Below, in pieces: positions 26,196 through 34,357 of a stretch of 64,000 nt of DNA (the stretch's first letter is position 1; each line of letters opens with the position of its first letter). Source of the stretch: Streptomyces longhuiensis. Lineage in GTDB: Bacteria > Actinomycetota > Actinomycetes > Streptomycetales > Streptomycetaceae. A program made the position numbers and the translations under genes. The notes beneath the pieces are model-generated. The model was given only the letters and a program-made list of their open reading frames with translations. It ran no database searches and was not told where the DNA came from. The stretch lies in assembly GCF_020616555.1 (NCBI RefSeq), contig NZ_CP085173.1:4413501-4477500 (forward strand), read 5' to 3'.

Positions 26196-27320
26196 CTACG
26201 AGTCCGTGTCACCTCGTGCCTTACGGATCATCGATCCGAGCCGGTCGGCGATCTCCCGATCACGTCCGCTGACCATGTGCTGATAGATCAGCGCGGCGCG
26301 CGAGGTGCTGTGGCCCATCCTCGTCATGAGCTCCCGCAGGCTCGCCCCGGAGGCGGCGAGATTGTTCCCTGTGTGCCGAAGGTCATGGAAGTGGACGTCT
26401 GCGGTGATCTTGGCTTTCTTCCGAGCCTTGATCCAGTCGTCACGGAAGTTGCTCCGCCGCAGCTGACCGCCTTGAGGGCCGAGGAAGACATGACCATCAC
26501 GGCCAGGCCCAGCGAAGTGGACGAGGTGTCGTTCCACGTCCACTCGCAGTTCGCTCGGGTAGGCGACCGGGCGGACGCCAGCGGCGGACTTGGGCGCCTT
26601 GTCGAACAGGGCCCCGGTCTGCATCTCCGCCTGCGAGCGACGGACCATGAGCGCACCGTTTGCCGTGTCGATATCCCGGGTCCGCAAGGCGGCCAGCTCG
26701 CCGAAGCGCAGCCCCGTGAACGCGGCGAGCAGGACGAGCAGGCGGTAACGCGGGGCCATCGCGTCCGCGAGGGCATACACCTCGGACACGCTGAGAATGG
26801 GCCGCTCGGGGACGTCGTAGCGGTCGGCTCCCTTGATGCGGCACGGGTTCCGCCGGATCAGCTCGTCATCCACCGCCGTATTAAGGATCGCGCGCATGAT
26901 CTGGTACGCCTTCACCACGGTGGGCTCCCCCACGATGGCGAGCCGACCGGTGCGCCAGGCCCGAATCTGAGCCGTCGTGATCGAGGAGACCGGACGAGCC
27001 CCGAAGGTGGGGAGGATGTGGAGCCGGACCACCGACTCGTGACGCTCTCGGGTGCGGTCGGCGAGTGTGCGGTCCTTGAGCCAAGCCGCGGCATAGGGCC
27101 CGAAGAGCACCTTGCCCGCATCCGGGTCGGACCACTGTCCGCGCGTGATGTCCGCCTCGATGTGCGTCAGCGCTACCTCGGCGTCCCTCTTGGTCGCGTA
27201 GGTCTCGTCTGCACTGCGGAGCTGTCCCGTGCCAGGGTCGCGGAAGCGGGCCTGCCAGCGGCCGGACTTGAGCTGACGGACAGCGCCGAAGCGGCGGCGC
27301 TTGCCCTGGTTGTTCGCCAT
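26196..27320 (-). CDS. int: Tyrosine site-specific integrase
   Basis: 374 residues. An N-terminal AP2-like/arm-binding segment (RRRFGAVRQLKSGRWQARFRDPGTGQLRSADETYATKRDAEVAL) is followed by a SAM-like core-binding domain. The catalytic domain has Arg in TGLRFGELAAL, HDLRHT, GHST and the nucleophile Tyr in AALIYQHM. It catalyses integration into and, with Xis, excision from tRNA-Arg. It lies 90 bases from attL reading toward it, as in pSAM2. Its ATG overlaps the xis stop (TGATG), so the two are translationally coupled. Confidence 0.95.
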   Translation of the reverse strand: MANNQGKRRRFGAVRQLKSGRWQARFRDPGTGQLRSADETYATKRDAEVALTHIEADITRGQWSDPDAGKVLFGPYAAAWLKDRTLADRTRERHESVVRLHILPTFGARPVSSITTAQIRAWRTGRLAIVGEPTVVKAYQIMRAILNTAVDDELIRRNPCRIKGADRYDVPERPILSVSEVYALADAMAPRYRLLVLLAAFTGLRFGELAALRTRDIDTANGALMVRRSQAEMQTGALFDKAPKSAAGVRPVAYPSELRVDVERHLVHFAGPGRDGHVFLGPQGGQLRRSNFRDDWIKARKKAKITADVHFHDLRHTGNNLAASGASLRELMTRMGHSTSRAALIYQHMVSGRDREIADRLGSMIRKARGDTDS

Positions 27321-27538
27321 CAGGCAACCCTCCTCAGTGCCGCAGGACGCACAGCGATCGGCTGAACGGTGCGCTCAGCGACGAACTCGGATACGGCCGT
27401 CTCGGGTATGCGAACGTGCCGCCCGACCTTCACGAAGGTGATCCGACGCTCCTCGATCAGGCGTCGAGGGAAGCGGACACCCGTGCCCAGCAGTTCGGCG
27501 ACCTGTTGCACGGTGAGCAAGCGGTCCATGGTCACCAC
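27320..27538 (-). CDS. xis: Excisionase (MerR-like helix-turn-helix)
   Basis: 72 residues. RLLTVQQVAELLGTGVRFPRRLIEERRITFVKVGRHVRIPETAVSEFV is the DNA-binding domain of the excisionase/HTH_17 family. It bends DNA at att to direct integrase toward excision. Start and stop overlap the neighbouring repSA and int frames, so the three form one operon in the order repSA-xis-int. Confidence 0.9.
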   Translation of the reverse strand: MVTMDRLLTVQQVAELLGTGVRFPRRLIEERRITFVKVGRHVRIPETAVSEFVAERTVQPIAVRPAALRRVA

Positions 27539-28905
27539 TTCCCTTCATGAGCAGACTCGGCACGTGCTTCGCGAGCGGTCTCGCGGTTGAGTTGAAGGCC
27601 GCGGGCGATGGTGGCGGCGAGGGCTGATTCGCCGGGGGTGTGGCCATGGCCGGCGTATTGCCAGTCGGCCAGGACGAGGACGGTGTCCGGTTCGAAGTCG
27701 GGCGTGCCGAGCGCTTCGCGTTCTTGGGCGGCGCGGAAGTCGGCGCGGGCCTGGCGGAGTTCGCCGAGGGTGGTCGAGTAGCGGCGGGACTTGGAGGAAA
27801 AGTGGCCCCGGAAGCCGAGCATGTGAGCCCAGGCCCACAGGCGGCGGTCCGGGTAGAGCGGGTCGAGGTACTTGCAGGCTTCGATCAGGCGGCGGGTGTG
27901 GTCGGGGACCTGGTGGCGGTCGAGCTCGGAGAGTTCGCCGATGCGGCGGTCCAGGGTGCCGGTGTTCTCGGCGGCTTTGGTGGCGTACTTCGCGACGTAG
28001 GAGGCGACCGCCTGCTCGGTGATGTCGGAGCCGTCACCGAAGGCTTTGACGGGGCGTACGTCGAGCTGCTTGCCCCAGCGGAAGGTGCGGGCCGGTTGGT
28101 CGGCGGCGGCCGGGACGGACACCGATGTGTAGCTGTGCGAGGCAGCTGCGTGGATCGCGTCGGTGAGGAGCGTGACCGTGGCCCAGGACGGCGGCGTCGT
28201 CTCGGGTCCTTCCGGGCCGTCGATGCGGATCACCGCGTGGAAGTGCAGGGCGCCGCGTTTTTGGAACTCGGCGACCTTGCCGTACGAGAGCCGGGCCGAC
28301 TCCTTCAGCTCTCGTTGGGAAAGGCCGGCGCGGGCGGCGATCTCGCGGCGTAGGCGGGTCGTGAAGCGCATCCACAGGTCGCCCGCGTGGTTGTTGAAGA
28401 GGACGGCGGCGGCGTAGTCGTACGTCGTCGGATCGAGAGCCGTGCCCAGCGCCGAGACGTCTGCGACGTGGCGAGTGCCGCAGCGGCAGACGCCTCGGTC
28501 GGGGCGGTTGTGGACCGGGCCGAAGGACGGGGCGGTGAGAGTGGCGAAGACGCGGGGGTGGTCGCGGACCGTGGAGGGGATGTCGCGGTTGTCGTCTCCG
28601 GCGAGGCCTGCGCGGATGAGGTGGTAGGTGTCGCCCGCGTAGGTCCAGGCGCAGGAGGGGCAGCGGGAGGCGCGGCGGTTGCCGCAGGCGAGGCGGAGGC
28701 GGCCGCCGGGTTCGGTTTCGGTGGAGTAGTGGTGCAGGGTCTCGCCGGTGGTCTTGTCCTTGGTGAGGGTCCAGCCGGTGAGGTGGATGGGGTCGGAGCA
28801 GCCGCCGGTGCGGCGGATCTGGTCCTGCCAGCGGTCGAAGTCGGAGGCCGAGGCCACCCTCAGCAGGTCGCCGAGGGTGGTCGGGTCGAGCAGCGTGTCA
28901 GGCAC
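27532..28905 (-). CDS. repSA: Rolling-circle replication initiator (RepSA type)
   Basis: About 457 residues from GTG 28905, which has a perfect AGGAGG seven bases upstream; a start at 28941 lacks one. A Cys-rich N-terminal part (CGNRRASRCPSCAWTYAGDTYHLI, VCRCGTRH) is followed by the metal-binding motif FQKRGALHFHAVIRID of rolling-circle Rep proteins. A putative catalytic-Tyr region lies near SYVAKYATKAAENTG. It nicks the double-strand origin after excision to give a transient circular multicopy form. Its 3' end overlaps xis. Confidence 0.9.
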   Translation of the reverse strand: MPDTLLDPTTLGDLLRVASASDFDRWQDQIRRTGGCSDPIHLTGWTLTKDKTTGETLHHYSTETEPGGRLRLACGNRRASRCPSCAWTYAGDTYHLIRAGLAGDDNRDIPSTVRDHPRVFATLTAPSFGPVHNRPDRGVCRCGTRHVADVSALGTALDPTTYDYAAAVLFNNHAGDLWMRFTTRLRREIAARAGLSQRELKESARLSYGKVAEFQKRGALHFHAVIRIDGPEGPETTPPSWATVTLLTDAIHAAASHSYTSVSVPAAADQPARTFRWGKQLDVRPVKAFGDGSDITEQAVASYVAKYATKAAENTGTLDRRIGELSELDRHQVPDHTRRLIEACKYLDPLYPDRRLWAWAHMLGFRGHFSSKSRRYSTTLGELRQARADFRAAQEREALGTPDFEPDTVLVLADWQYAGHGHTPGESALAATIARGLQLNRETAREARAESAHEGKW

Positions 28906-29086
28906 GGGCGCCCTCCTGTGCGGTGCGGTTACGGCGGACAAGGCCGGTGCCGTCGCAGGCCGTGCAGTGGGCGGTGATGGTGCGCAGGTGGCCGTGCCGG
29001 TCGCGGCCGCCGAGGGTGACGGCGGCGGAGGCGAAGCCGTCGCAGGATGCGCAGATCCGGGACGGAGGGCGGGTGCGGTGAGTCAT
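28898..29086 (-). CDS. Small Cys-rich (zinc-finger-like) AICE protein
   Basis: 62 residues with two CxxCxG-type knuckles (ICASCDGFAS and CTACDGTGLV) like half a DnaJ zinc domain. It overlaps the repSA start by eight bases. AAGGAA lies upstream of ATG 29086. Such small zinc-ribbon proteins are common next to repSA in AICEs; role unknown. Confidence 0.7.
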   Translation of the reverse strand: MTHRTRPPSRICASCDGFASAAVTLGGRDRHGHLRTITAHCTACDGTGLVRRNRTAQEGARA

Positions 29087-29174
29087 GCTGGCGGTTCCTT
29101 CCGGTTCTTGGATCGGTGGGGGCACGGCGCCCGGGCGGTGGATGCTTGGCGGTATCAGGCCGCCCGGGGGCCGG

Positions 29175-29492
29175 TCAGCGGCGTTTGGTGCCGCTGTTCA
29201 TGAGCGAGCGGATGACGAGCGCGGTGATGGCGGTCGATCCGGCGGTGATGGCGACCGCGAGGAGCATCGAGACCAGGACTGCGCCCAGGACGAGGACGAC
29301 GGTCGTGCCGCCGACGACGAGGGTGATCAGGCCGCCGGACGTGAGCTGAATCGTGGGGCGGTTCGAGGCCGGCGCGACGGTCGGCGTGGGCGTCGGGGCG
29401 GCCGGGGTGATGGTGGTCGGTTCGATGACGGCGGGCGGGGTGACTTGGCCGCTCGGGGCGGGCATGGTCGGGACCTTGGGGCGCAGCAGCAT
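29175..29492 (-). CDS. spdD: SpdD-like mobile-element transfer protein
   Basis: 105 residues. A Pro/Thr-rich N-terminal half is followed by a long hydrophobic segment (GGLITLVVGGTTVVLVLGAVLVSMLLAVAITAGSTAITALVI), giving two probable membrane helices, and a basic end. This layout is typical of SpdD proteins, which help intramycelial spread of Streptomyces conjugative elements. GGGAG precedes ATG 29492. Confidence 0.7.
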   Translation of the reverse strand: MLLRPKVPTMPAPSGQVTPPAVIEPTTITPAAPTPTPTVAPASNRPTIQLTSGGLITLVVGGTTVVLVLGAVLVSMLLAVAITAGSTAITALVIRSLMNSGTKRR

Positions 29493-29518
29493 CGGAGCGT
29501 TCTCCCTTCGGTGAGCGG

Positions 29519-29674
29519 TTACTTGACGGCGGTGTCGATGGCCGGGGCTAGGAGGCTGTCGGCGAGGAGGTAGCCGCCGAGAAGCAGCAGGGCGACGAGC
29601 CACCAGGGCGGGCGGATGAGCTTGATGCCGACCACGCCCACGCAGGCGACGAAGAACCAGAGCGGTACGTCCAT
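29519..29674 (-). CDS. 51-residue membrane protein of the transfer region
   Basis: Starts MDVPLWFFVACVGVVGIKLIRPPWWLVALLLLGGYLLADS and ends APAIDTAVK: two membrane helices. It lies in a tight run of transfer genes. A clear homologue of its C-terminal half is present as a remnant in element 2 (38553-38641, opposite strand), which confirms it as a real AICE gene. Confidence 0.75.
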   Translation of the reverse strand: MDVPLWFFVACVGVVGIKLIRPPWWLVALLLLGGYLLADSLLAPAIDTAVK

Positions 29675-29684
29675 GGCGATCTCC

Positions 29685-29876
29685 TCAGCGGACCTTGCAG
29701 CGGTGGGTGCGGGCGGCGAGCTGGGCGGCGGACTGGCTGGAGTAGTCCGAGGACCAGCCGCAGCGGTCGGCGGTGCACACGGCGGCGTGCTTGGTGTGGC
29801 CGTGGCGGTCGCGGTGGGTGCCGATCTGAACCGGGCCGATCTGCATCACCGAGTGGAAGTGGTCGTGAGCGGGCAC
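29685..29876 (-). CDS. Small AICE transfer-associated protein
   Basis: 63 residues from GTG 29876 (GGGAG upstream), His-rich N-terminus (MPAHDHFHSVMQIGPVQIGTHRDRHGHTKHAAVCTADRCGWSSDY). Two Cys and several His might bind metal. It is usually annotated in AICEs as a mobile element transfer protein; the molecular role is unknown. It is separated by 10-20 bases from neighbours on both sides, in one operon. Confidence 0.65.
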   Translation of the reverse strand: MPAHDHFHSVMQIGPVQIGTHRDRHGHTKHAAVCTADRCGWSSDYSSQSAAQLAARTHRCKVR

Positions 29877-29894
29877 GGTGGTTCTCCCTTCAGA

Positions 29895-30572
29895 TCAGGT
29901 GAGTTGGGCGGCGATGGCGTCGGCCAGCTGGGGCGGGACACCGAGGCGGGAACGCAGGGTGTCGGTGTCGATTGCGCTACCGGTACGGATCTGGTGGTCG
30001 TCGGCGACCTTGCGGGCGTGGGCGACGAGGGCGGCCGGGACGGCGGGGGCGGGATCCGCGGGATCGACGGCGGCCGGTAGGGCCGGGGCTTCCTCGCGGG
30101 CCCGGGTCTCGACGGCCTCCGGGGTGGGAGGTGTCGGCTCCTGGATCTCGGGTTCGGGGTGCGGGGCGGCCGTGGGTGCCGGCGGAACTGGCGCGGTCGG
30201 TGTCGAAGCGGTGGTGTGGGCGAGGAGCGTGCCGCCGAGGAAGGCGATCGCGGGCCATCCAGCGACTCCGATCCGGAGCCAGGCGGGCGGGTGCTGGATG
30301 TCGAGCAGTCCGGCTGTGGCGACGTTGGCGCCGAGCGAGGCGAACAGCGCGACGGCGAACCAGCACCAGGCGAGCCGGGAGCGGCGGTCGGCACGGAGTC
30401 GGCGCCAGGCGGCGACCAGGAGCAGGTCGACGCTGACCGGGTAGGCCCATGCCTTCCAGCCGTCTTGTCCGGCAGCGGCGGCCAGGTCGTGGAGGTGGGC
30501 GAAGGAGAGGGCTCCGGCAATGACGGCCTGGACGAGGACGGCGTCCGGGCGGAGCACGGTGCGGGCCGCCAT
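29895..30572 (-). CDS. DUF2637/SpdB-like membrane protein
   Basis: 225 residues. The N-terminal half has about four hydrophobic helices (LVQAVIAGALSFAHLHDLAAAAGQDGWKAWAYPVSVDLLLVAAW...WCWFAVALFASLGANVATAGLL) and matches the DUF2637 pattern. A Pro/Glu-rich linker leads to a small C-terminal helical domain (LVAHARKVADDHQIRTGSAIDTDTLRSRLGV) resembling a winged DNA-binding fold. It probably acts in plasmid spread with TraSA. Confidence 0.75.
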   Translation of the reverse strand: MAARTVLRPDAVLVQAVIAGALSFAHLHDLAAAAGQDGWKAWAYPVSVDLLLVAAWRRLRADRRSRLAWCWFAVALFASLGANVATAGLLDIQHPPAWLRIGVAGWPAIAFLGGTLLAHTTASTPTAPVPPAPTAAPHPEPEIQEPTPPTPEAVETRAREEAPALPAAVDPADPAPAVPAALVAHARKVADDHQIRTGSAIDTDTLRSRLGVPPQLADAIAAQLT

Positions 30573-30575
30573 GGG

Positions 30576-30761
30576 TCAGTCCTCCGTGGGGTCGTCGGCG
30601 TCGCGGTACGGCATGGGCGGCAGGACCCCGATCGGGAGGGACAGGGCGAGCGCGGGGGCGAGGACCTGGACGAACGCGGCGTCGGTCTCGTAGCGCCGCT
30701 CGTAGAGGTCCAGCGCGCCGAGGAGGGCGGCGGTGCGGGCGAAGTCCTCGTTGGCGTCCAT
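30576..30761 (-). CDS. Small AICE protein of unknown role
   Basis: 61 residues, acidic (MDANEDFARTAALLGALDLYERRYETDAAFVQVLAPALALSLPIGVLPPMPY). ATG 30761 has AGGAGG seven bases upstream; 30785 is an alternative start without such a site. It lies between traSA and the DUF2637 gene on the same strand. Confidence 0.65.
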   Translation of the reverse strand: MDANEDFARTAALLGALDLYERRYETDAAFVQVLAPALALSLPIGVLPPMPYRDADDPTED

Positions 30762-30840
30762 GGGTTGGCCTCCTGATTTCGGCATGGGCGGGGTAGGGAG
30801 CTGGCGCGGGGCGGTCGCACCGACCGTGGAGCGGAGGGGG

Positions 30841-32208
30841 TCAGGCCGTGACCGGGGCGGCCTTGGTGAGTGGCACGGTGGCCGGGGAGGACGCGGCGAC
30901 GGCAGGCCGGAAGGCGGCGAGCGCGGGAAGGTCCGGGGCGCGGTCGGCGTGGGCGTTGCAGAGGTTCACGGCGTCACGCAGCGAGGTGTGCGGGGCGCGG
31001 ATGCGGGCCCAGCCGCCGGTCGAGTCACCGGCGACGGCGATGCCGGGGGTGTCGGGTGAGATCTGAATGGCGGAGATCACGGCGTCCGGCGAGATGTCGC
31101 CGAAGGCCATGTTGGCGCTGGTCTCATCGTTGACGCGGTGGGCGGTACGACCGGTGAGCTGGGCGCGGAGCATCGTGATGCCCTTGCCGAGTTCGGAGCC
31201 GAAGCGCTGACCGCAGATCTCCAGGTAGATGCCGGCCGCGCGGCCGAGCTGGGCGAGACGGACCAGGGCAGTGATGATGCGGTCGCGGCGCTTCTCCTCG
31301 TCCTTGCTGGCGAAGAGGGCGAGTTCGGCAACCTCGTCGACCAAGACGACGACCGGGGTCGGGCGCAGGTCGGCGGGCAGGTCCCAGATGTCGGCAGCGA
31401 TCTCCGCGTCCGGGACGGCGACGCTGACGCGCTGTTCAGCGCGTATGAGCTGGTAGACGTCGGCCATGTGGGACACGAGAGCTTCGAGGAGATCGAGCGC
31501 GGTGTCCGGGTTGTCGGCCAGCGCCGAGAAACGGCGGGCGAGCGGGAAGAGCTCGACTCCCTGTTTACAGTCGATGCCGACCAGAGCGACGTCGAGCGGG
31601 GCGAGGCCGCAGACGAGGTTGCGCTGGTAGACGGACTTGCCGGACTCGGTGGCGCCGAGGGTCAGGCCGTGCGGAACGGCGCGGTAGTCGCGGTAGTGGA
31701 TCGCTCCGTCCTCGCGCAGGGCGACCGGGACGCGGAGCGGTGACGTGCTTCCGGAGGTCTTGGGGGCGGGCATCTGGACCCGTTGGAGAACGTCGTAGCC
31801 GGTCATGCGCAACTCGACGACACCGGAGCGCAGTTCACGGGAGCTGACGCCGTACATCCCGAACGAGTGGCGCAGTCGGTCGGTGGCGGCGGAGAAGTCG
31901 AAGGCGTCCTGGCCGGGGCGGAGCCTGAGTCGTAAGACGAGGCCGGTCCGGGTCGGGCGCAGGCGCAGAATGCGCGGCGAACGCGACTCCGGAACGGTCC
32001 GGTTGGCTATCCGGGCGAGTGCGAGGCGCCAGCGCGAGGGCGGGACCGTGAGTCCGCAGGCCTCCATCACCGAGGTGTAGCGGACCAGGAGCCGCACTGA
32101 GGCGAGTACGGCGCCGAAGCAGAGCCAGTACCAGGCGGGGCGCCGCCACCGCAGAAGACCTGCGGCGACGGCCACCACCACGAGCACGATGACGATGAAC
32201 TCGCCCAT
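30841..32208 (-). CDS. traSA: FtsK/SpoIIIE-type DNA translocase TraSA (conjugation)
   Basis: 455 residues. Two N-terminal membrane helices (FIVIVLVVVAVAAGLL and PAWYWLCFGAVLASVRLLV) anchor it. The ATPase has Walker A GATESGKS at about residue 183, Walker B VVVLVDEVAELAL, and the FtsK-like LGRAAGIYLEICGQRFGSELGKGITMLRAQLTGR. In Streptomyces a single hexameric pump of this kind moves double-stranded DNA between mycelia, recognising short repeats (clt) on the element. It starts two bases after the upstream pra-like stop. Confidence 0.93.
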   Translation of the reverse strand: MGEFIVIVLVVVAVAAGLLRWRRPAWYWLCFGAVLASVRLLVRYTSVMEACGLTVPPSRWRLALARIANRTVPESRSPRILRLRPTRTGLVLRLRLRPGQDAFDFSAATDRLRHSFGMYGVSSRELRSGVVELRMTGYDVLQRVQMPAPKTSGSTSPLRVPVALREDGAIHYRDYRAVPHGLTLGATESGKSVYQRNLVCGLAPLDVALVGIDCKQGVELFPLARRFSALADNPDTALDLLEALVSHMADVYQLIRAEQRVSVAVPDAEIAADIWDLPADLRPTPVVVLVDEVAELALFASKDEEKRRDRIITALVRLAQLGRAAGIYLEICGQRFGSELGKGITMLRAQLTGRTAHRVNDETSANMAFGDISPDAVISAIQISPDTPGIAVAGDSTGGWARIRAPHTSLRDAVNLCNAHADRAPDLPALAAFRPAVAASSPATVPLTKAAPVTA

Positions 32209-32210
32209 GA

Positions 32211-32567
32211 TCAGGCCGCCTTGGCCTTGGCCGCGCCAGCAACGAGCGAGGTGACGGCGACGGCGCGAAAGGCGATGCCGTGCCGCTTCTGACCGTTGAA
32301 CTCGTTCTCCCACGGCCGGGCGATCAGCCCGGTGAGCGCGACCGGGGTGCCCATGGCCAGCTCGTCGGAGACGCCGGTCTCGGGAACGGTGACGGACAGG
32401 ATCTCCACCTCGTCGTTGGCCGCGAACATCACGTCCACGGTCATCAACTTGCCGCCGGTCTCGGCGTCCAGGGCGATCTCACCGGTCCGGCGGTCCTTGA
32501 TCTTGGTCTGCGGGGTCTTGGCGACCATGACGGTGGCGGTGGAGGTGTCGACGGGGATCTGACGCAC
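32211..32567 (-). CDS. SCO3933/Pra-family AICE regulatory protein
   Basis: 118 residues, MRQIPVDTSTATVMVAKTPQTKIKDRRTGEIALDAETGGKLMTVDVMFA...TGLIARPWENEFNGQKRHGIAFRAVAVTSL. The N-terminal IPVDTS and the Pro-Trp-Glu/GIAFRA pattern are those of the small proteins named SCO3933 family or Pra (replication activator) in AICEs. It lies directly upstream of traSA and next to two KorSA-type operators, so it should be the first gene of the repressed transfer operon. Confidence 0.65.
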   Translation of the reverse strand: MRQIPVDTSTATVMVAKTPQTKIKDRRTGEIALDAETGGKLMTVDVMFAANDEVEILSVTVPETGVSDELAMGTPVALTGLIARPWENEFNGQKRHGIAFRAVAVTSLVAGAAKAKAA

Positions 32568-32602
32568 AGCGGATCACTCCTATATAGAGGCTGGACTCCG
32601 TC

Positions 32603-32654
32603 ACTCATGTACATGAGTGACATGAAGAAGAGTGCATCACTCCTATACATGAGT
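32603..32654. promoter_or_regulatory. Two KorSA-type operators before the transfer operon
   Basis: ACTCATGTACATGAGT (32603-32618) is a perfect 16-bp palindrome. ACTCCTATACATGAGT (32639-32654) is a close copy 36 bases away. A third lies at the pif start. The sites lie in the gap between korSA and the pra-like/traSA operon, where a GntR-type KorSA repressor would act. Confidence 0.75.
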
Positions 32655-32706
32655 CAACCCGCCGCGACAGATAAGTCACGGCGGGCTGTGAGGAGTTGAG
32701 CGCGCG

Positions 32707-33486
32707 TCAGTCGGCTGCGGGGATCCGGTACTCGAAAACGAACTGGTCAGCGGCCATGAGGGTGTCGCACACCTCGACCACGCGACCTTCGGTCGTACGG
32801 GCCTCACGGATCAGGTGAACCACTGGCGCACCGGGGCTAAGCGCCAGTTCGGATGCCTCCGCCTTGGAGGCCGGCCGCGCTTGCAGTGTCTCGACGAACT
32901 CGGCGAACTCGTGCCCGTGGTCTTCGAGTCGGGCGTAGATGCCGCCACCGCCGGGGTTCTCGGCGAACAGCTCGGGGATGTCCTTCACGACGTCCCACGG
33001 AAGGTAGGAGGAAGCCGTTTCGACCGGAGTGCCGTTGCGGAAGTAGAGGCGCCGACGCGCGAGGACCTGAGTGCCGGCCGAAACACCGAGGCGCTCGGCC
33101 GCATCCTCCGGGGCCTCCATGGGCCCGATATAGAGAACGCTGACCTTTGCTGTTGCGCCGGACTGCGCGGACTCGGCGAGGTAGGCAGCCTTGCCGCCCT
33201 GGCGGTGCGATCGGCGGAAGCGATCCGAGGAGCGATGCCGCACCGGCGGTCGGTCCTTCACGATCGAGCCCTTGCCGTGTCGGGTCTCCACGAGCCCGCT
33301 GGCCCGCACCTCGACCATGGCCTTACGGATCGTGCCGCCCGATACCCCATAGCGATCGACCAGCTCCGACTCACTCGGCACCATCTCTCCGGGCTTGAGG
33401 ACACCGCCCCTGATCTGCTGAACGATGTCGTCAGCGATCTGCACGTACCGAGGTACGGCCCTCCCCTCTCCTGCTGCAGTTCCCAT
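32707..33486 (-). CDS. korSA: GntR-family repressor (KorSA-like, UTRA domain)
   Basis: 259 residues. The N-terminal winged helix (YVQIADDIVQQIRGGVLKPGEMVPSESELVDRYGVSGGTIRKAMVEVRASGLVETRHGKGSIV) is canonical GntR. The C-terminal UTRA domain (LARRRLYFRNGTPVETASSYLPWDVV...) is of the HutC type. In pSAM2 KorSA silences transfer and replication activator genes and itself. The three ACTCNTGTACATGAGT-like sites around this gene fit that role. It is divergent from pif. Confidence 0.88.
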   Translation of the reverse strand: MGTAAGEGRAVPRYVQIADDIVQQIRGGVLKPGEMVPSESELVDRYGVSGGTIRKAMVEVRASGLVETRHGKGSIVKDRPPVRHRSSDRFRRSHRQGGKAAYLAESAQSGATAKVSVLYIGPMEAPEDAAERLGVSAGTQVLARRRLYFRNGTPVETASSYLPWDVVKDIPELFAENPGGGGIYARLEDHGHEFAEFVETLQARPASKAEASELALSPGAPVVHLIREARTTEGRVVEVCDTLMAADQFVFEYRIPAAD

Positions 33487-33506
33487 AGTCCTTCTCTTCC
33501 TCCTAT

Positions 33507-33522
33507 GCTCCTGTACATGAGT
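33507..33522. promoter_or_regulatory. KorSA-type operator overlapping the pif start codon
   Basis: GCTCCTGTACATGAGT matches the two sites upstream of the transfer operon. The ATG of pif (33517) lies inside it, so repressor binding would block the start of the NUDIX gene directly and could also affect the divergent korSA promoter. Confidence 0.7.
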
Positions 33523-33969
33523 AACAGCGCCCAGGAAGGCCAGTCAACGCCACTGCACTCCGTGTCCGTAGCCGGAGTGGTGGTCCGCGATGACGGCCGA
33601 CTGTTGGCGATCCGCCGCGCGGACAACGGTCACTGGGAACTTCCCGGTGGTGTGCTCGAACTCGAAGAGACGCCGGAGGCAGGCGTACGCCGTGAGGTCT
33701 GGGAAGAGACCGGCATCCACGTCGAGGTAGACGAGCTAACCGGGGTCTACAAGAACACGACCCGAGGCGTCGTGGCCCTGGTGTTCCGCTGCAAGCCCGC
33801 GGGCGGTGTCGAGCGAACGTCGAGTGAGTCGACGGCCGTTGAGTGGCTGACGCCCGACGAGGTCACGCAGTACATGGGCGAGGTCTACTCGATCCGGCTC
33901 TTGGATGCCCTCGATGGTGCAGGCCCCCATGTGCGGAGCCACGACGGCCGACAGCTCCTCCCCCAGTAG
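33517..33969 (+). CDS. pif: NUDIX hydrolase, pSAM2 immunity factor (Pif)-like
   Basis: 150 residues with a complete NUDIX box, GGVLELEETPEAGVRREVWEETGI, inside a normal NUDIX fold (SVAGVVVRDDGRLLAIRRADNGHWELPGG). In pSAM2 the NUDIX protein Pif, encoded next to korSA, prevents redundant transfer between cells that already carry the element; position here is the same. The start codon lies inside a KorSA-type operator. The target nucleotide or other substrate is not known. Confidence 0.8.
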   Translation: MSNSAQEGQSTPLHSVSVAGVVVRDDGRLLAIRRADNGHWELPGGVLELEETPEAGVRREVWEETGIHVEVDELTGVYKNTTRGVVALVFRCKPAGGVERTSSESTAVEWLTPDEVTQYMGEVYSIRLLDALDGAGPHVRSHDGRQLLPQ

Positions 33970-33979
33970 GGCAACAGAC

Positions 33980-34357
33980 ATGCCGGCACGTGATGAGCCG
34001 CGCCGCGTTCCGAGGCATGCGAACGAGATCCGCGACGTCTACGACCTTCTCGACGAGATCCGCCTGCGCCCAGGGATGTGGGTGCGTGGCAGCTCGCTGC
34101 TGCACCTTGATTCGATGCTGATGGGCTACCGCATCGCGCTAAACCCGCACGGTATTGACGCAGACTGGCCCTTCTGGAGTCCGGGAAGCCAAGGCCTCTT
34201 CTCCAATTGGCTATGGCAACGGCGTGGCCGTCACAGCGCGTTGGGCTGGGCGGCGGAGATTGAGCGCGAGGCGCAGGCGGTCGGCCAGGAGCCCCTGGAC
34301 CTGTTCTTCAGCCTGTTCGACGAGTACCGAGCCGAGCACGGCCACCCAGCGCGATAG
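33980..34357 (+). CDS. Small accessory protein with an RPGMWV motif, unknown
   Basis: 125 residues, starting 10 bases after pif and likely co-transcribed with it. The segment EIRDVYDLLDEIRLRPGMWVRGSSLLHLDSMLMGYRIAL resembles a motif (RPGMYLG...L..FL.GY) seen in many small orphan proteins of polymorphic-toxin and immunity neighbourhoods, but I cannot name the family. Rest: Trp-rich (PFWSPGSQGLFSNWLWQRRGR) and an acidic C-terminus. The stop lies within the first box of the palindromic repeat element that follows. Confidence 0.55.
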   Translation: MPARDEPRRVPRHANEIRDVYDLLDEIRLRPGMWVRGSSLLHLDSMLMGYRIALNPHGIDADWPFWSPGSQGLFSNWLWQRRGRHSALGWAAEIEREAQAVGQEPLDLFFSLFDEYRAEHGHPAR

